Counted from the stretch's first letter, positions 33,784-45,735 are shown. The stretch is 64,000 bases of DNA from Basidiobolus meristosporus CBS 931.73 (GCA_002104905.1 MCFE01000097.1:62001-126000), one strand, 5' to 3'. Program-made: numbers and translations. The notes: a model not told the origin generated them from the letters alone.

Positions 33784-35441
33784 ATGCATGCAAAACGTTT
33801 ACTGACTTGCTTCTTGCTGTCTTTCACTTTGGTCAACGAAACCAGCTCAAGTGACCTGTTGGACCTACACAAACAACTCGTGGAGATCGAGTCAATCTCC
33901 GGAAACGAGGCGAAGGTCGGGGAGTTTCTAGCCTCATACCTGCAAAGTCACGGCTGGACTATCGAGCGACAGGAGGTTGAGGGGATCAACGGAGGACCGG
34001 CCAGGTTCAACATATTTGCCCACACAGGGAACAAGAACCCAAAAGTGATACTGAACAGCCACTTGGACACTGGTACAGTTACTCTCCCCCCCCTCTCTCT
34101 CTCCCTCTCTCCTTTTCCTCTTCTTCTATCTCTTCGCTGTCTCTCCCTCTCTCCCCCCCCACCACTTGTCAACGTGATAAAGGACCGAGTGAGCTGACTG
34201 TTTCTTTGACCCACCAGTTCCCCCTTATGTTCCGTACAGAGTTGAGGGCGACAAGATCTTTGGACGGGGCACCAACGACGCCAAAGGCTCGATAGCCTCG
34301 CAAGTGATTGCACTAGCTGAACTCCAGAAAGAGTCACCAGATGTGGCCAAGGAGGTTGGGTAAGGCACCTGGAAATATTGTCATGAATCGCACACTGTTG
34401 GCAAATATCTAACCGACTTTTGTGCAGCTTACTGTACGTCGTCAGCGAAGAAAACGGCTTCCTTGGGATTACCAAAGCGAATGAGGTCAGTAGAACGGGC
34501 TACATTGATGTAAACATCAATAAGTCTGCTTATAAAACTTAATTCTTAGCTACCTTTGACCCCAGAAGCATTTATCATTGGTGAGCCCACCGAAAATAAG
34601 CTCGCCCTTGGTCATAAAGGAGCTCTGAAGTTCTATGTGATCAGTGAAGGTTGACATGAATAGTATGATATATGAAATGTCAGTCAACCGGTTAATCCCG
34701 TACACTAGGTATCGCAGCCCACTCAGGGTATCCCGAGCTTGGCAGATCGGCCATCACCCAACTGGTCAATGTGGCATCCACTCTCAATAGCATTGTATGG
34801 CTCACTCCTATTGACCTCTGCTCCGGCGATGACCAAGTGCTAAAGTGCCTGTTACAACTCTAGGTATTCCCTGATTCCCACCCAGTTCTTGGGGTTGATA
34901 CCCTGAATATTGGTTTGATTCAAGGCGGCATCGCTGCAAACGTGGTCCCAGCCTCTGCCAACCTAACAGTCGCTGTAAGAATTGCCACCAACGCCACGAA
35001 AGTATGGGAGACGATCAAGAGCATTGTTGGGAATCCTCAAGGCATCACATTAGAACTGGGTGGTGCGAAGGACGGGATACTTCTTGACTCTGTTGATGGG
35101 TTCGAAACGATGGTCGCCAAATATGGAACCGGTAAGGACTCGTTGTTTACCACTTTGCTGGCCAATCAGCTGACACTCCTCCCTTCACCCTTTCTCCCTC
35201 AACCCTACCAACAGACTATCTCTGTTACAATGGAAAAGCAAAGAAGAAATACTTGATTGGACCCGGTATTGAAGTGATCTGATGCAACTGGCGCGGGACA
35301 CGAGTAACTGAACATATGCATTTTTTAGGCTCCATTCTTGTTGCACACACCCCGAATGAATACATCCTGAAGGAGGATCTTACCAAAGCAGTCGGTCTTT
35401 ACAAAAAGCTGGTCACTCAAGTCTTGAACACTAGTCAATAA
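33784..35441 (+). CDS. M20 metallopeptidase, array copy 3, shortened signal region
   Basis: Exons 33784-34072, 34218-34359, 34428-34485, 34550-34649, 34709-34794, 34864-35131, 35215-35265, 35329-35441; 368 residues. Very close to copy 2 downstream of exon 4 and to both copies in exons 1-2. Compared with them it lacks 21 bases after LSFTLVN, so the VSAQAQN segment around the expected signal-peptidase site is gone. The hydrophobic core remains, so it may still be secreted, cleaved elsewhere, or stay membrane-anchored. The catalytic set (SHLDT, GTNDAKG, SEEN, GEPTE, AHTPNE) is intact. In exon 3 it reads VVSEENGFLG. Introns keep frame throughout; one donor is GTTGAC. Confidence 0.9.
34085..34166 (+). 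repeat. CT-rich microsatellite in intron 1, copy 3
   Basis: Shorter tract than in copy 2; intron 1 is 145 bases. Confidence 0.88.
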
Positions 35442-35829
35442 TCATGAACCAGGAGGATGTGCCAGTAACATCCCTCGTGGCATACATCAATGTCTAAGAG
35501 TGGTTATGAGTGTTTGTAGGTGCCAATTATCGTTGTAAACGAAGCATACACATTTTGATTTTATATTGTTCAAACGCATTCACAACAATAAATACGATAC
35601 TGCCGTTGCACCTTCACTTATCTTTTTTCATAATGGTGGCAATATATTTTCAAACAAGGCTTAAACTATCACGCTTTCGAAAATGCAGTAGACGAGGCTT
35701 TCAAAGCTATTATTACATGTACTAAAAGGATGGATGGCAAGGGATAAACCGAAGGATGGGCTGATTGTAATTGTTTATTAAATCAAACCATTGATTTAGA
35801 TGTTGTTAATCAGAGAGCAGATGAGACTC
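35442..35829. other. Convergent intergenic region
   Basis: Between the third M20 copy and the eS19 gene on the other strand. Small ORFs only. Confidence 0.55.
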
Positions 35830-36261
35830 TTAAGCTCTCTTGGCAACTTGAGAGCTGATACGGTCGAGATCACGTTGACCGTCGACAGTAAGCTTACGGC
35901 CACCAGTAGCATTTTGCTCGACAATACCGAGCTTCTCAAGAGCTTGGAGAGCCTTACGGTTGACGGAACCAGAGCCATCAGCGTGGTGAGAAGGCTTGGT
36001 TCCGCGGTTCTTACGACCGCCATGAAGGCGTCTCAAGTGACCGACACCAACACTCTTGTGGAGGTAGACGTGACGGGCAATTGAGGCAGCTCTAACATAG
36101 AACCAGTCTTGGTTGTAGGGACCCAATTCCTTGTAGGTAGCGGTCTTAGCCAAATCAACCCACTTGGGGATTTCAAGCTTACCACTACGCTTCAAGTGAG
36201 CAGCGTAGGCCTTAATGAACTCGTGAGCGTTGACGTCCTTAACGGTGATGCCACCAGCCAT
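35830..36261 (-). CDS. RPS19: 40S ribosomal protein eS19
   Basis: 143 residues, uninterrupted, full family length. eS19 sits in the head of the small subunit and is needed for 18S rRNA maturation. Family signatures are clear: [62 protein letters not shown], and near the end [15 protein letters not shown]. The start ATG follows an AG (CTTCTAG|ATGG), and a matching donor (AAG|GTCAGTG, about 36386) lies upstream, so a 5'-UTR intron of about 125 bases probably ends just before the start codon, a common arrangement for fungal ribosomal protein genes. High translation is expected; the codons are biased to C-ending and common forms compared with its neighbours. Confidence 0.97.
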   Translation of the reverse strand: MAGGITVKDVNAHEFIKAYAAHLKRSGKLEIPKWVDLAKTATYKELGPYNQDWFYVRAASIARHVYLHKSVGVGHLRRLHGGRKNRGTKPSHHADGSGSVNRKALQALEKLGIVEQNATGGRKLTVDGQRDLDRISSQVAKRA

Positions 36262-36388
36262 CTAGAAGTATGAAAACGAGCCGGTTAATATCAATGCATA
36301 TCAACGGGTTTCTTGAAGGATGCATGAACTCATCGTCAGAGAGATCATAATGCATCCGTCGAGCAATAAATTCGGTTCACTGACCTTA
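36262..36388 (-). other. Probable 5'-UTR intron of eS19
   Basis: On the minus strand the donor AAG|GTCAGTG and the acceptor TTCTAG directly before the ATG bound this segment. A CTTTCCCCTTAC pyrimidine stretch just upstream resembles a ribosomal-protein leader. Confidence 0.5.
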
Positions 36389-37808
36389 ATGTAGTCCTTG
36401 TAAGGGGAAAGAGAATGACCAGATTATCAAGATACACTCCTTATACTTCGGGGGAAAATTTTCCTTCTCTAGAATTGATTGGTTTCGATTGATACAGTCA
36501 CGTGCCCGTAAAAAAGGATTCATGATAATAATATGCTAGCGAACGAATGAATGTTCCTGGTAACTGGCTATACTGGCGATGATCCATTTTTCATATAATT
36601 CTTGAGGACTGGTTTCTTTTAATTACGAAGATCATGGTGGCCACTCAAATGTGTGTATAATGTGTAAAAGGCAGGAATTTGCTAGTTAAATTGTTGACTC
36701 TTCAGCAGATGAATTTAAACATTGAAGTGCTGTTTACAACATCAACTGCTTAAAAAGGCAGCCTTTCTTTGCCATTGATGCCACTTTTTTATCGGCAGCC
36801 ATGCACTTTCTCGTAATATTCACTCCCTAAACAGCTTCATTAACATGAAAGTTGCGCAATTAGGGGACTAAAAAAATGCCCTGTGTACAAATATATACAT
36901 TTTGTGTTTGAATATTCACTTTGTTCATTGGCCAGCGAGTTTACCCGCCATCAGAAAATACAAGAATCTACTGGGGATTGGAAGAAATTCGATCCCTGTA
37001 TTTTCAATTTTCATTTGAGCCGGAATGAAAAATAGATAATTTGTACGGATTTTGGAAGTCATTGACCAGACATTAGACATCTGAAAGGTTGACATCAATT
37101 GGTTTTGCCCATTTTATATCCACAAGTGACTACTGCCTGGGCAGGTAATCATATCTCAATTTTTTTGTTGCTTGAGAGTACTAATGAGTCTACAAACGAA
37201 AAATACATACGTATCGAGCTTGCTATCAACATCAAAGCGATGCATATTTCTAATAATGATTGAACAGAATTTCATATCTTGAAGTGGCATGTACGTGACT
37301 TCCACTGTATTTCAGATGTCCAGACTTCAAATTATACTGCCCATCGAACTTTTGGTTTGCTCCAAATTTATTGGATGCGTGAAGCACAGTACTGCTAATC
37401 ATCAATTGTAGGGAGAAGCGACCGGGAGTGAAAACGCTGTCTTGTGAGGAATTATTCTATATAGAGCAATACTCGGGATCAAGTATGCGTTCATCTAGTA
37501 CTCTAAATGTCAAAGTAATACATAAATAGCCAAATTGAAGCACAAAGTGATTGAAGAGAAAGCTTTTGCATTAGCGTTAGAGTAAACTTAGACGGGGGCA
37601 AAGGTATTAGAGAATGCGAAATTTCTGACGTACGAGATGGGTGTTCTCAAGAGCACTTGAATTGTGGGGTGAAATGTGTGTGGACAAAGAGTTCTCCAAT
37701 AGGGTATTACTTGTATCATCCTGCTACAACATATATATCCTGAAGTGGTAAAGAATAGTGTACTACATTCCAGAGTTTCTTTAGAGAGGTTGCGGAAAGG
37801 AACCCCAT
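36389..37808. other. AT-rich intergenic region
   Basis: About 1.4 kb with no ORF of interest. It includes the eS19 promoter at its left end and the 3' side of the bHLH gene at its right end. Confidence 0.55.
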
Positions 37809-38725
37809 TCAGAGTCCAATTGAATAGACTTTCTCCAGGTTCTGCTTTTGAATAGTAACATCACAGAACCTAACAACAGGGTAAGTTGGTCGAAGTCTCC
37901 CGCTGATATTTTCAACATACATACTGTTTAAGACGTTCATTTTCAGCACTCATATGTTCAAGCTGAGCAATCAAAGTGATTTGTATGTTTTTCATGTGTT
38001 GCAAATACTGAACAGCTATATCGGAGATGAGAGATTGCTCAGTTAAATGTAACGGGTTGCTTTGCTCAGCTCACATACTCTTGTACAGAATGGCCGCCTT
38101 GCTGATTTTCTTATTGCTGCAATTGGGAAGATGACGTTTCAATTCTTCGAAGCCGTCCTTGATTTGGGCTCTTCGCTTTTGTTCTGATTGTATATGAATT
38201 TGTCTTCTAATCTCCGCATTCGATATTGCGGCAGAGGAACTAGATTAAGAAAAGCCACCAACGTTATCATCTTAATCAACGAAAATCCAAGTTCCTTCAC
38301 ACATACTTGGACTGGTCTGTCGCTGAGGGGCTTCCCATCCCTTCTTTCGAGTCCTCAGGCTCACTACGCTTCCTTTTAACCAGCGGCGAGTCTGGTAGCT
38401 GCTCCACAATGTCAGGATTACATTCCGGGAAATCCGACAAGAATGTCTCGGAGGCTATGGAGGATTCCGGTGAAGCCTCTGGGAAAGTCGGGTAGCTCAT
38501 ATCAGCAGGAAAGAACTCAGCTGGCAAGGATAATGGATCAAAGGTCAATCCAGGCACTTCCGTCGAATATTGCTCTGAAGGATGTTAGCCGACAATGGTG
38601 ATACAAACACAATCAAGATGGGCTATCCTACCTGTCAAGAACATGGAATTCATTGTTTGTTTAGCCTTTCCAATATCGTAAGGGAAATAGAATAGTTGTT
38701 CATTGTCATAGGCGCGAATTGACAT
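37809..38725 (-). CDS. bHLH (probably bHLH-zipper) transcription factor
   Basis: Five exons (minus): 38632-38725, 38307-38574, 38079-38239, 37925-38015, 37809-37869; 224 residues. The basic region RRQIHIQSEQKRR (132-144) has His136, Glu140 and Arg144, the H-E-R set that reads CACGTG E-boxes. Helix 1 (IKDGFEELKRHL), the loop, and helix 2 (KISKAAILYKTVQYLQHM) follow, completed across intron 3, whose acceptor is CGATATAG. A leucine/hydrophobic heptad-like stretch (ITLIAQLEHMSAENERL) then suggests a zipper, as in Mlx/Max-type factors. The N-terminal 110 residues are Pro/Ser/acid-rich, with KRKRSEPED as a possible nuclear signal. The ATG at 38725 was chosen; the open frame upstream lacks an ATG. 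Target genes are unknown. Confidence 0.87.
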
Positions 38726-40839
38726 TTTAAAGAGGGCTCGGTCGCTCGTTAGTGAGGTATACTTTGATTTCAACAGTAATGGAGTTGCACTGTTCTGACA
38801 ATATTCACGCACTTTTAAAACCTCTTGGAAGATTCAAGAAGTAGGGGACAGTTGGTGTTGATCTTTCAAGCAAACCATTGGGCTTAAATATTGGTAGCAG
38901 ACTCGGGTCTAAACACCGTTTTTGCGACGCACCCACATCGCAATGCCATAGAGCTTCTGCGCCATATTCAAGTGCTCCTGAAATTCCCCTAGCTCACTGC
39001 CGAAAAGAAGGTTAATAACGCATTTACTCTTCGACCTCATGGTGCTGAGAACATGCAAGTCGCATACAAACATTGGATTTTATGCAGTCGCCTGCATTGA
39101 GATGTACGTCAGTTAATGGTCTGTCTTGAATTCGTGATGTTGCTTGGCTGTTCCAATTCCGGTTGTGGCAAATAAGATTAGCGCCAAAAGTGAAAGTAAT
39201 GGGATCTTCAACAGCCTGAAAGGATCGGAGGCCACCTTATCAAGTAAGAGGTCTGTGGACCATTTAGCCTGGAAACCCAAACGACTAGCAGTAGGCGAGT
39301 GATCAGGTTGAGGAGCAGTACGTGGGTAGCAAGGAAGATCGACAACAAGCAGTAAACTTAGTTGATTAGCAAGCCTCTCGATCGGTTGTCAACTTACAGT
39401 CTAAGCGCTGTTCAATAGTCCAAGCGGATTTACAACTACACCTACTTTATTCTACATTGTAATAACCCCAAATGCATCAATCTTACCAACAAGACATTTT
39501 GAAGTATGCGCTCCTACGAACTAAGGTCAAATATGGTAAGGGTAAATGATCCTACATCTTCGTCACGAACAAATTTAGAACTTCCTCGATCAAATACCTA
39601 TTTTGATCTTGCTTCATCTTATAAATTCTTCTACCTTCTGGTTACAATTCGTCCAGTGAAACACTATCAACGATCTCAACTTAGGAGACGAGTGATCTGC
39701 AAACATCAATGTTCTCGTGGTATGCAGCGCCACTGTAGTTGGCGTTGGAAAAGCAATAACAATACCAGCATGGAAATATATTCCACACCTACGAAACGCC
39801 AACTCTAAATTAGTCAACATTGGAGTGGATAGTCACTGCCCCTGTTGCAGTTGCGAAATGATTATAAAGGTGTCTGGAACATACAGCTGAACCGCCCTTA
39901 AGCAGCGTAAATGAAATTGACCCGGTTGCCTTGATACATTTCAGATCAGGATCGCAAATCATCGCTGCCGGACCTAGCACAGTTAATGACGGTGTCAACC
40001 GAAGTCATGTACAACAAGCATAGATTAAATATTGTTTCTTCGTGTTCGTCTATTTCGAGCATTCGCCATTGTAGTTGATACGTTGTGATGCAAACCTAGG
40101 GCCTTACGCTGCCCCTGTTTCACTCGTGAGCCACCGTGCGACGGACCATGGTGAGTGGACGACGGGTGTGCCTATGATACGTCATTCTTACGAACCCCAC
40201 CTGACTTACATGTATCGATGCACTCTGGAGGCTTTGGCACGCATTTCGGGACTATTTATGTGGCCTCCCGGCGAGTTCCAATTCACTAATACATCGGGAA
40301 AAGCTCCTTACTGAAAACACTTCTGATAGGAAGCCGATGCTCAGCCAATATCCGGTATGGCTTGGATAACCTTTGGATAGGGGGATCATCACCCGTTGCC
40401 GGTGAGCTGAATGAAGTTCCATTCACGAGGAAGCTCACACCGCTCAATAATAAAGCATATCAACTCATTCGACTCGGCACATAAGGCTTATCTAAGGGGC
40501 TTATTGGTAGCTACCATTGATGCTAGCCACAAAAAGACGTTGATCAAAATGATTACTATGACTTTCTGCTGCATACTTTCCTCCCATACATGATCATGTG
40601 AGATCAACAGATTTAGAATGTCAACCAAACCTATGGATCTAGCCCAAGATTTGAACAAGATTCGTTTTCCAGGGATTGTGAGGGGCTCCTAGGAAATGGT
40701 GGCACAGAATGGTTGTACAACAGTGATCGGGTGGACTGTACAGGTTTATTCTATTTGCTATTTACACGATTGTGCTATGATTACAAGTCTAATGCATGCC
40801 GACCCAGTGTACAAGGGGTGTGCTCTAACTAGTGAATAT
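38726..40839. other. Intergenic region with unassigned ORFs
   Basis: About 2.1 kb. ORFs of 60-100 codons occur on both strands around 39506-40314, without recognised motifs or consistent splicing. Decayed gene pieces are possible. No gene is called. Confidence 0.45.
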
Positions 40840-41844
40840 TCATAAAATGGGAAGCATATCGACGGCGTCAGATGATCCGCTTTCGTCCATCCGCAACTGG
40901 GGCTTTTGCGCCCCAGAATCAAATCCGTACTTAACACGAATCTCGTGAATCGCTGCCGAGACTACGGGATCGCACATGAATGCAATACCAGCAAAAATAC
41001 CAGTCCATGAACAGACGAAATCGGCAGCCAGGTTGCAGTGATCCAAGACATCTTGGAAGTGCTCTTCACTCATTGGATGGCATACCACCTGAATGGTTCG
41101 GATAGTAAAGGTGACCAGGCTAGGGGTAAAGCTGAGAATAGGCACTATAGGGTACATGATAATTCGGATGGCCACTCTGTTATATTCGCGCTCTTTGCGT
41201 CGACTTCCAGAATAGGACAGCGGGTTGTTGCCGGATTTGAGGAGTCTTTTGATCTCCTGTCTTTCGCGATGAATGATCCGAAACACGAGGATGACGATAA
41301 CCAGGCAGTAAGTGAGTACGATGAACATCCAAAGATCGGATGTCACCCACCAGTAGATCATCGTCCATGCTTTATAGTCACTCCTGAGCCAGCAAGTATG
41401 GGCGTGTAGCGAATAGGCCAGTCCTGGGGTGCTTACCAGAATTGAGAAGAGTATGGACATGGGAACGTACCAACGAACCACTGTGGGAGATACTGAGCTC
41501 TTCTTTATGAAGACTCTATGTAGGTTGAACGCTATGCACCCAGTGACTATCACCGCGGAAAGCTTTGATACGTTTTTGAAGTAGTTCAATAGGGCACAGG
41601 AAACGGGGACCGCAGCGTCCGGCTTGAAGAAGCCGAACCCATGGTAAACCAAAATACAAATAGAACTCCAGAAGGCTAGGTAAAACGAGGTGCGCGAGGT
41701 GAGCTCCTTTTTCCAAATCCATATCAACAGTGCGCTTATGATAACAATCAACAAAATAACTATGGATGCGATGCGAAAATATGGGGTGATGGTAAGCTCA
41801 AGTTCCTCCAGGTCATTATCAGGGACATTGCTCATGCTAGGCAT
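40840..41844 (-). CDS. Seven-transmembrane receptor, Git3/cAMP-receptor-like
   Basis: Intronless, 334 residues from the ATG at 41844; the frame is open 27 bases further but begins with TTG there. Seven hydrophobic segments are visible: about 24-46 (ASIVILLIVIISALLIWIW), 53-72, 85-108, 125-148, 165-195 (DLWMFIVLTYCLVIVILVF), 222-245 (IIMYPIVPILSF) and 270-300 (CSWTGIFAGIAFMCDPVV). A short acidic N-terminus and a long basic third cytosolic loop (RERQEIKRLL...SRRKEREYNRV) are typical of G-protein-coupled receptors, and the MYPIVPILSF..P segment resembles TM6 of cAMP/Git3-type fungal receptors. Two loop cysteines could form the usual disulphide. The likely ligand is a nutrient or sugar; this is inference. 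A TATA element (TTTTATAAG) lies about 90 bases upstream. Confidence 0.82.
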   Translation of the reverse strand: MPSMSNVPDNDLEELELTITPYFRIASIVILLIVIISALLIWIWKKELTSRTSFYLAFWSSICILVYHGFGFFKPDAAVPVSCALLNYFKNVSKLSAVIVTGCIAFNLHRVFIKKSSVSPTVVRWYVPMSILFSILVSTPGLAYSLHAHTCWLRSDYKAWTMIYWWVTSDLWMFIVLTYCLVIVILVFRIIHRERQEIKRLLKSGNNPLSYSGSRRKEREYNRVAIRIIMYPIVPILSFTPSLVTFTIRTIQVVCHPMSEEHFQDVLDHCNLAADFVCSWTGIFAGIAFMCDPVVSAAIHEIRVKYGFDSGAQKPQLRMDESGSSDAVDMLPIL

Positions 41845-42346
41845 AAATTTCTCATAAGGGTTTCTACACAAGGAGACGTTGCAGAGGAATTAGGGTATGG
41901 ATGGGTTAATTGAAACAGAGACCTGCGGCCCTTATAAAAGAAACGTCAATCTTGGCTTGATTGGACTAATTTCATCGAAGGTCGAGGCCCTAGAGTCCAT
42001 CAATGGAATCATCTACATCTTCTACGAAAATTCCTTTTTATCTTTCAGAATTCAGAAACAATACCTGCAGCTCACATGATCTGGTGTTTGGCCGCCCAAT
42101 TTATCGTGTATTTACATGCCATCGATATGATATAACGGCTTTATTTCCAAAACACTCCACCCATCATCGCAAGCAATTCGACAGCTCATCCATGTAGCCA
42201 TATTTGTACATTCCCCGTGACTCTGATTGGCCATCAACTGTTTGAGCGCCGCTTTCGACCACTCACTGTATAAATATGTTAGCTGTTCAAATGAATGATA
42301 TAAAAGGTGACCATAACCACTAAAGATGATTAATGAGGTTCCAATT
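41845..42346. other. Intergenic region
   Basis: Holds the receptor promoter. A minus-strand ORF (42112-42375) overlaps the last exon of the next gene in another frame and is not called. Confidence 0.5.
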
Positions 42347-43032
42347 TTAGTGAAACAACCAAGACATAATTCCATCTACATTCTGAATACTGCCATTTAG
42401 ACGTAGCCTCGGTTGTTGATAAAAGACTCCCAGATTAGGCAATGCTGGGGACCCATTGGACTAATATGCTCTTAGTTTAGTGTTAATCGTGATAAGCTTA
42501 CTTTCTTTCTGGCCCATTTCCTTCTCACTGATATCCAGGAGCAGATCTCATTGGTGGCGGTGGCAACCGTTTGTCACATAAACAGAGGTTCTATATAGGG
42601 AGAGGATAGCGATTCCCAGTATACTCGATTCATCAGAGGGCTTACCAAATCCGTGAAATGAGCCACGCACGCCCAATGCTGTCGAGCGTGTGAAAAAGAT
42701 AAGTAAGCTGTCTTTTTGGTCCAAGAACATCAGGGTTTGCCTGTTTAGTTCGTGTTCATTTAAAATACTTGAAATTGAGGACAAACATGTCAGTGATGCA
42801 TGAGGTGAGGGTGGGCCGGTATTATATTCCCGTATAGGCGTGTGTATCACTCCCAATATAGACCCAAGTCCACAGGAATATCAGGATATAGGTAAATGCT
42901 GTTCCTCTCTTAGATCCGAGGAGCCATGAATACTCTAGAAATCATGGCTGAGGGCGTATCTTTGACCAAGTAGTTGATCTATTTCCACATCGGAAACTTG
43001 AGGCCCTTACCAGATTTAAGCCAAGAAGGCAT
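42347..43032 (-). CDS. Unknown small membrane-anchored protein
   Basis: Five-exon model (minus): 43011-43032, 42934 to about 42850, about 42740 to 42646, 42502-42546, 42347-42444. Exons 1-2, 3-4 and 4-5 join in frame; the junction between exons 2 and 3 is not resolved. Exon 2 encodes EYSWLLGSKRGTAFTYILIF and a membrane segment ending FLWTWVYIG, so the N-terminus is probably a signal anchor. Later parts read QTLMFLDQKDSLLIFFTRS, GDLLLDISEKEMGQKE and LNGSIQNVDGIMSWLFH before a stop, like a compact folded domain. I do not recognise the family. The consistent phases and good splice sites argue that it is real; the total length is about 120-130 residues. Confidence 0.45.
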
Positions 43033-43190
43033 GGCAAAGCCCTCGGAACCGGAAAAGTAGTGTGTGGCCAGGGGATGAAGAGATTTTAACCGATTTTTAT
43101 TTGGATTTTGAACAAATGAAAACTAGTGGTTATGCACGTAAACATGAATTGTTCCATTTCCATCCTGTACTTGTCTTTCTCTTGGTAATA

Positions 43191-45735
43191 TCAGTTCTCC
43201 TCGAAATGGGTCCATGATTTTTCGAGCTCTTGCTCCTCATCCTCCGTTCTTATAACTACCGTTTCGGGAGATTTCCCCTTGTCGTCGACCGGGCTGGTGT
43301 CGGTGGGATCTTTTGGATCTTGGGCTGGAGCATCCTCTACCTCGATGAGCTTGGGTGATCCCGTCGATGCCTGTTCGAGGTAGTTCTCGGTGGCTTCCTG
43401 GGTGGTCTTGCTAGATGTGGTTTCATCGGGGAAAACTGTGTGTGGCTTGCTAGATTCGGGAGCACTCGGCTTATCACTAGAGTTAGATGGTGGCTCATGG
43501 GGTTCTTCTGAAGTTTGTACAGATGCAGGAATAGCTGAAATAGGGCTTGGGAGTACAGAGAGGGCTTGGGTAAGTGTTGTGGCTATGTCGAATAGGCGTC
43601 GTTGAGCCTCTTCGCAGATCCTCAATCGTTCCTGAAGTGCTTGTCGGGTTTCCGTTTCCAACACACGAAGCTGCTCATCATTTAGACTCATTGATTCAAG
43701 GGCAGTGGAGAGCGGCTGCTGGGGAAACAGAGGTATGAGATTGGAGGATTGACCAAGAGGGATTAGACTTGGAAGTAGCTGAGATCCGTGCGGAGGACGG
43801 AATGAGGCCAGTTGGGGGACACTGCTGAGAGGGTATTGCCCTTGACGAAGTGTTTCACGAATATGTTCCGCGGTGATTGAATTGTAGGCTGGAGGTAATG
43901 TCTAAGTATATGGCCCAAGGGGAGTCAATAAATAATATGCACGTATTGGAACGATGGAAACTTCCGTTACCTCAGTTCTCGATTGATCATTGTTACTCCC
44001 CTGACCAATTTCAGTTTGATCGGTCCTTCCTGATTCATTGGCAGTCTGGTCGTTATTGGTAGTGTTGAAAGGTGGGTTCTGTGGTGGTTGCTGGTTGGGG
44101 ATGAACATATGGGGAGCAAACATTGGTCCCTGATTAGCAAACAATCCAACAGGAGGAGCACGTTGTTGGGGCGGAAGTGGCTGATTCTGTGGAATAGGGT
44201 TTGCAGCAAGGATCGGCGAAGCATTTCGTGCTGATGAGAGTGAGCTTTAGTTGAAGTTGCCATCACAAAATAGAAGAAATTGATGGACTTACGTTCCGGT
44301 AGCACTGTGCGACGGCTTTAAACCATTGAAGTAGCTTGGTTAGTAATTTGCGTCGTGGAAACAATCATCCTTGGCACAACTTACCATGTGGGACAGCTTT
44401 GCTGTCTTTCGAGCCAACTTCTTAGACAACGGAAATGGAAAATGTGACCGCAAGGCAGCTTCTTGGGGGTCTCTCCCAGGGATGGGGCTGCTCTATTTCT
44501 AGCAGGTCGGCCGGCAATATCTCCATTACCAACGTTCTCTGGTTGATCAGCGTTTGCCAATTGGGGGATCTCCATCTCTTCCCTACAAATAATGCAAGTG
44601 CGGTCTGACATTCGCTCAAGTTCTTCTCCGGTAGCATCAGGATACCTCTCGTTCATGTTTCGAGTAGCCTGGCGATATCGAATCAGATCGCGGCATTTTT
44701 GTACAAAGGAACGGAATGTGACGTACACGTCACGAATGATATGCAAAGGCAAGCCATAATACACCATGATGATTGCAAAGAATACTAAGTAAGTAGCAAG
44801 TTTCACGAAATCTAAATTGAAGATAGAGACCGAGTGGGTTTAGATCGTCTGCCAGGTTGAAGTCAAAGTCGGCCCACGTACCGGTAACCAATTCCAGGTA
44901 GAAAACATAGATCGATTTGTTCTCCCAAGGCTCCTCACTACGTAGGTCTATGGTGTGTAAGATGTATTTACACAAAGTCGAAATGATCATGGATGCTAGA
45001 ATTGCGTACTACCAAAGAATATGAGCATAACTGGAAACAAAATCCTTTGGTGATTGGAATTACCTCGAAGCCAAACATGATCATCATATTTGGACCCTGC
45101 TGCATCGTCACCGATATCGAGTAGTGGACCAAACAGCAGTCAATGATGCATAATATACTCATCAGAATTGACATACGGATATGGAAAATAACTGAGATGG
45201 CAGGGGATTGCTCCATGAAGTCCACGCGATCTTGACAAAGCCAGTGGAAAATTTTAATAAACAGGAGGGAAGTAAACACGACCACGAAATGTGTATCAAA
45301 TTCCTCGCGGAAAATGGTCATCGCCAAGCAGGTCTCTGTTACTGCAAACCATGCTCTCTCGTAAAGATGCTATTTCGGGCAAGTTGTTTGGTGAGAAAAA
45401 GACGGATGGTGGTTAAACATATGGAAGACATTTACCTCTACCTCAACCGCACGGAGACTGCCGAAAAATATGTATTGTAAAAACTTCCCGAACAGGATGG
45501 TAAGGAAAATCCCCATATTCAGTAATATCTATTAGCAACGATTAAGCCACTTTAGTATTGAGGAAAGAATGAACATAGCTTAGTGTGGAGAATCATATAT
45601 ATATACCATCATAGCCGCGCTCGACTGAGAAAGCTGAATGCATGCTGCATAGAAATGACTACGTTGGCTGAACGCAGCGGCAATCACAGCAGTTGTGAGA
45701 AGCGAACTTACGCCTCCATATACAACGAGACGCAT
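43191..45735 (-). CDS. HRD1: ERAD E3 ubiquitin ligase Hrd1/synoviolin
   Basis: Eight exons (minus): 45607-45735, 45436-45528, 45064-45369, 44882-45008, 44385-44811, 44293-44315, 43971-44230, 43191-43901; 691 residues. Hrd1 is the multispanning ER ligase that retrotranslocates and ubiquitinates misfolded proteins. It starts MRLVVYGGVSSLLTT, as in other Hrd1 proteins. Membrane segments occupy about residues 5-235, with the conserved RVDFMEQSP and FHIRMS. The RING-H2 (about 291-360) reads CIIC...[25 protein letters not shown], with a family-typical loop between the second and third cysteines. The C-terminal part is Pro/Gln/Asn-rich and disordered, then has a helix LNDEQLRVLETETRQALQ that matches the Hrd1 C-terminal segment, and ends in acidic, Ser/Pro-rich sequence. 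Exon 6 is only 23 bases. All joins keep frame. Confidence 0.93.

Noticed and set aside
42112-42375. Minus-strand ORF of 87 codons
   Set aside because: Overlaps the final exon of the unknown membrane protein in another frame; that exon has better splice support.
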